Positions 61,767-64,000 of a stretch of DNA of 64,000 nt are shown piece after piece. The stretch comes from Theocolax elegans (taxonomy: Eukaryota; Arthropoda; Insecta; Hymenoptera; Cerocephalidae). The stretch lies in the NCBI GenBank assembly GCA_026168455.1, contig CM047431.1, positions 15,302,183-15,366,182 of the forward strand, read 5' to 3'. Under the pieces are notes generated by a model. The model did no database searches. It was not told the origin of the DNA and worked only from the letters and a program-made list of their open reading frames with translations. A program made the translations under genes and the position numbers. Position 1 is the stretch's first letter, and each line of letters starts with the position of its first letter.

Positions 61767-64000
61767 AAATCTTATCTTATGTAGTACATAATCCAATAGT
61801 TTAATATCGCAAAACATCTTTTGCCAAGGTGTAAAAATTCGCAAGTATGGTGTAATCCCGATCACACTTTTACAATTGTTATCTAATAGCTAATAATCTA
61901 ATTTTAATGCACAACTTTTTTCTACTTAAAACAATAAATTATTAAATTTTTTTAACTCATAGAAAGCTTTCGCAATAGAAAGTACTGAAATCAAATTGGA
62001 ATCGACAACTATTTGATAAATCTCACATGTTTTCAGAAAGGTGTGTAAATTACACATATTTATAACTTTTACCCTGCCATGTCTTACAGCAATAAATAAA
62101 CAATATTACTTATAACAATATTCATTTGTGCGAAATTAATTTCTCCAAAACTATTAAAACAGAAATTTATCTTTTTTATTGTTTTTAAATGAAATAATAC
62201 TTGCACCACCGTTGGTTATGTTTCGGCAGTTCTTTCTGATTAACTAATCATGTACTATTTTAAAGTATCGAATCTATTCATATCATATAAAATAATAAAT
62301 AAATGTTGGCACTTGATGTAATTGTACAGAAATAAATTTTAATATTACCGTTCTAACGATGAACAGACCTCATGAGCTATATTAAAATTATTTAACTTAC
62401 CTTCTCTTATCGTCCTCGAACCTTAAAGATTTATAAATCTGTGACATTGTAAAAACATACAACGCACAAGTACATGCACATGGCTTGTATTTACAAGTCA
62501 TGTGCATACATACTTTTTACTCACGTTAGCTCGCGATCGCGTCGCAGGTAGCGAATCCCTCGCTGTCGGACCGAAGTGCACCGATGCACTTTAAATAAGT
62601 ACTGATACCCACGGTACGGGTATGTTGTAGCGACGGAGCGGAGAAAAAGACGCGACCGATACCCGACGGTAGTACACGGACCACGACCCAGACCACGGCC
62701 AAGAGGTATCGTGAGCCAAGGACCGAGCCCAGGTCGTCTCACGATACCTGGCGTACCAATATCTGCTAATGTTAAGAAGACGGGAGGTTAGGCGGCGTCC
62801 TAACCTCAACCGTCACACGTGCTCAGCAGACGACGACGGTCGAGATGGCGCAATGGGTGTGCGCACGCCCGAACTACGTACAACTAGTCGGGAGCAGGGT
62901 TGTAAGTACTCGAATCATTTCAAGGAATAGAATCCTTGAGAATCCATAATCAATTCTAATTTTGAATTTTCATTTACTGCGAATCCTAATCTCCCTTGAT
63001 TTTACGATTCTCAACTTTATCGAATCATAAGATCCACGTAATTTAAGAATTTTCTGTCACATACAATCACAAATCCTTTTGATTTTTTGATTATATTTAT
63101 TGCAAATCATAAATACTAATGGTTTTTTGGATTTTTAGTTTTTATGAATCGCAAATACCGGTGACTTTAGGAGTTTTTTCTTTCTTAGATTCACAAATAC
63201 TAATGAATTTAAGAGTTTGTTTTTCACGAGTCAAAAATCCGTTCGGGTTTGTAATTTCTTTTTTCTCGTAAAAGCGAATAAAATTCCTTTGATAGTTGTA
63301 ATACGATTTATTAATGATTCTCGAGGTACCTGGACTATTGGATTGTTGTTGATTTTAAATTCGTTTGTGTTATTAAAAGCTTTTTCCTTACACTGAGCAC
63401 AAAATACTACTTGCTTTCCCTATTTACGGGGAGCAATATCACACTTTTCAATTCTTATGTAAAATGTACCTAGTGCTTAGTGAAATAAATTCAGAACAAA
63501 ACAAATGTGGATGCGTGTGTGACAATTAATGCGGGTATTTATGAGCTTGTTTGTGCGGTTGGTATATTTATTTATAAGTGCTTTTGTGTGTGTATGTATG
63601 CGCGAGTGCATAAATATGTATATGAGTGTGCGAATGTGTGTGTCTTGGTGAATATGTGTGCGAGTATGTGAATATATGTGTGAGTGAATGTGTGTGAATG
63701 TGCGTGCGAGTGGGTATATATGTGTGTGTGTGTGTGTGCGTGTGAATGTGTAATTGTGTGTGTGCGTGTGCGAATGTGTGTAAATGTACACGTTTAAGAG
63801 TGTTTGAGAGTGGTATGAATGTGCACACAATTTAACAAATAAAAAAGTGCTTGGCACAGAAGATTACTCTTTTATATTTATACCCTGGGTAAAAATCTTT
63901 TATAAAATTTATTTTATATAATTATTATAAAATTTTATATGTAATTTATCCTATAGAATTATATATATTTTTTATAAATTTTTGTATAATATTCTATAAA
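61767..64000. repeat. About 2.4-kb tandem duplication, unit 2 (cut by window end)
   Basis: Same order as 59371-61604 or so; the last part of the unit lies beyond the window. Confidence 0.9.

Overview
The window looks like one repeat-rich, AT-rich stretch of an arthropod nuclear genome. The element repertoire (R1-clade and CR1/Jockey-type LINEs, BEL/Pao and Gypsy LTR elements, Penelope-like elements with GIY-YIG, piggyBac and Harbinger remnants, many hairpin MITEs) fits an insect, possibly an ant or other hymenopteran. That taxonomic guess is inference. I see no intact host protein gene. Nearly all coding signal is broken transposon sequence, so most entries are pseudogenes or repeats.

Layout. 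1-5300: minus-strand fragments of one LINE family (here LINE-A), cut by two large palindromic elements (245-887 and 2701-3380). 5475-7721: a Gypsy RNase H scrap and an internally deleted BEL/Pao element. 8345-12010: a second small palindrome, a 5S-rRNA-like sequence, an AT-rich gap and an R1-clade RT fragment. 12731-16870: the best LINE-A copy, carrying a 323-bp MITE with TTAA target duplications. 17036-27938: a palindromic element whose arms are separated by a full-length R1-clade LINE (17174-22020, 10-bp target duplication) and by a one-LTR Gypsy (22730-27621). 27933-32600: another inverted-repeat element, a spliced HARBI1-like remnant and GC-rich possible exons. 33400-43320: three Penelope-like copies, a piggyBac transposase fragment, two tandem duplications and LINE-A debris. 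44804-51168: a 6.4-kb palindrome built around about 27 copies of a 97-bp hairpin repeat. 51345-58912: a tRNA-type SINE, a fourth Penelope fragment, MITEs, a GC-rich island and a Mutator-like fragment. 59371-64000: a roughly 2.4-kb tandem duplication running off the window.

The most interesting thing I found is a family of long-inverted-repeat elements whose arms each carry a type III hammerhead ribozyme fold: GUC cleavage triplet, closed stem I, CUGAGGA core, stem II, GAAA, and open stem III. Five or six copies are at 409-477(-), 687-755(+), 8484-8550(-), 22080-22148(-), 27724-27793(+) and a decayed one near 42303-42375(+). Each copy has its own defects, but the shared fold is complete. Both strands of an element would therefore yield a self-cleaving RNA. 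Separately, two Penelope-like copies end in type I-like hammerhead motifs with a minimal stem III (36831-36872 and 42189-42231). The 6.4-kb palindrome and the set of TTAA MITEs beside piggyBac transposase remains are the other structured systems here.
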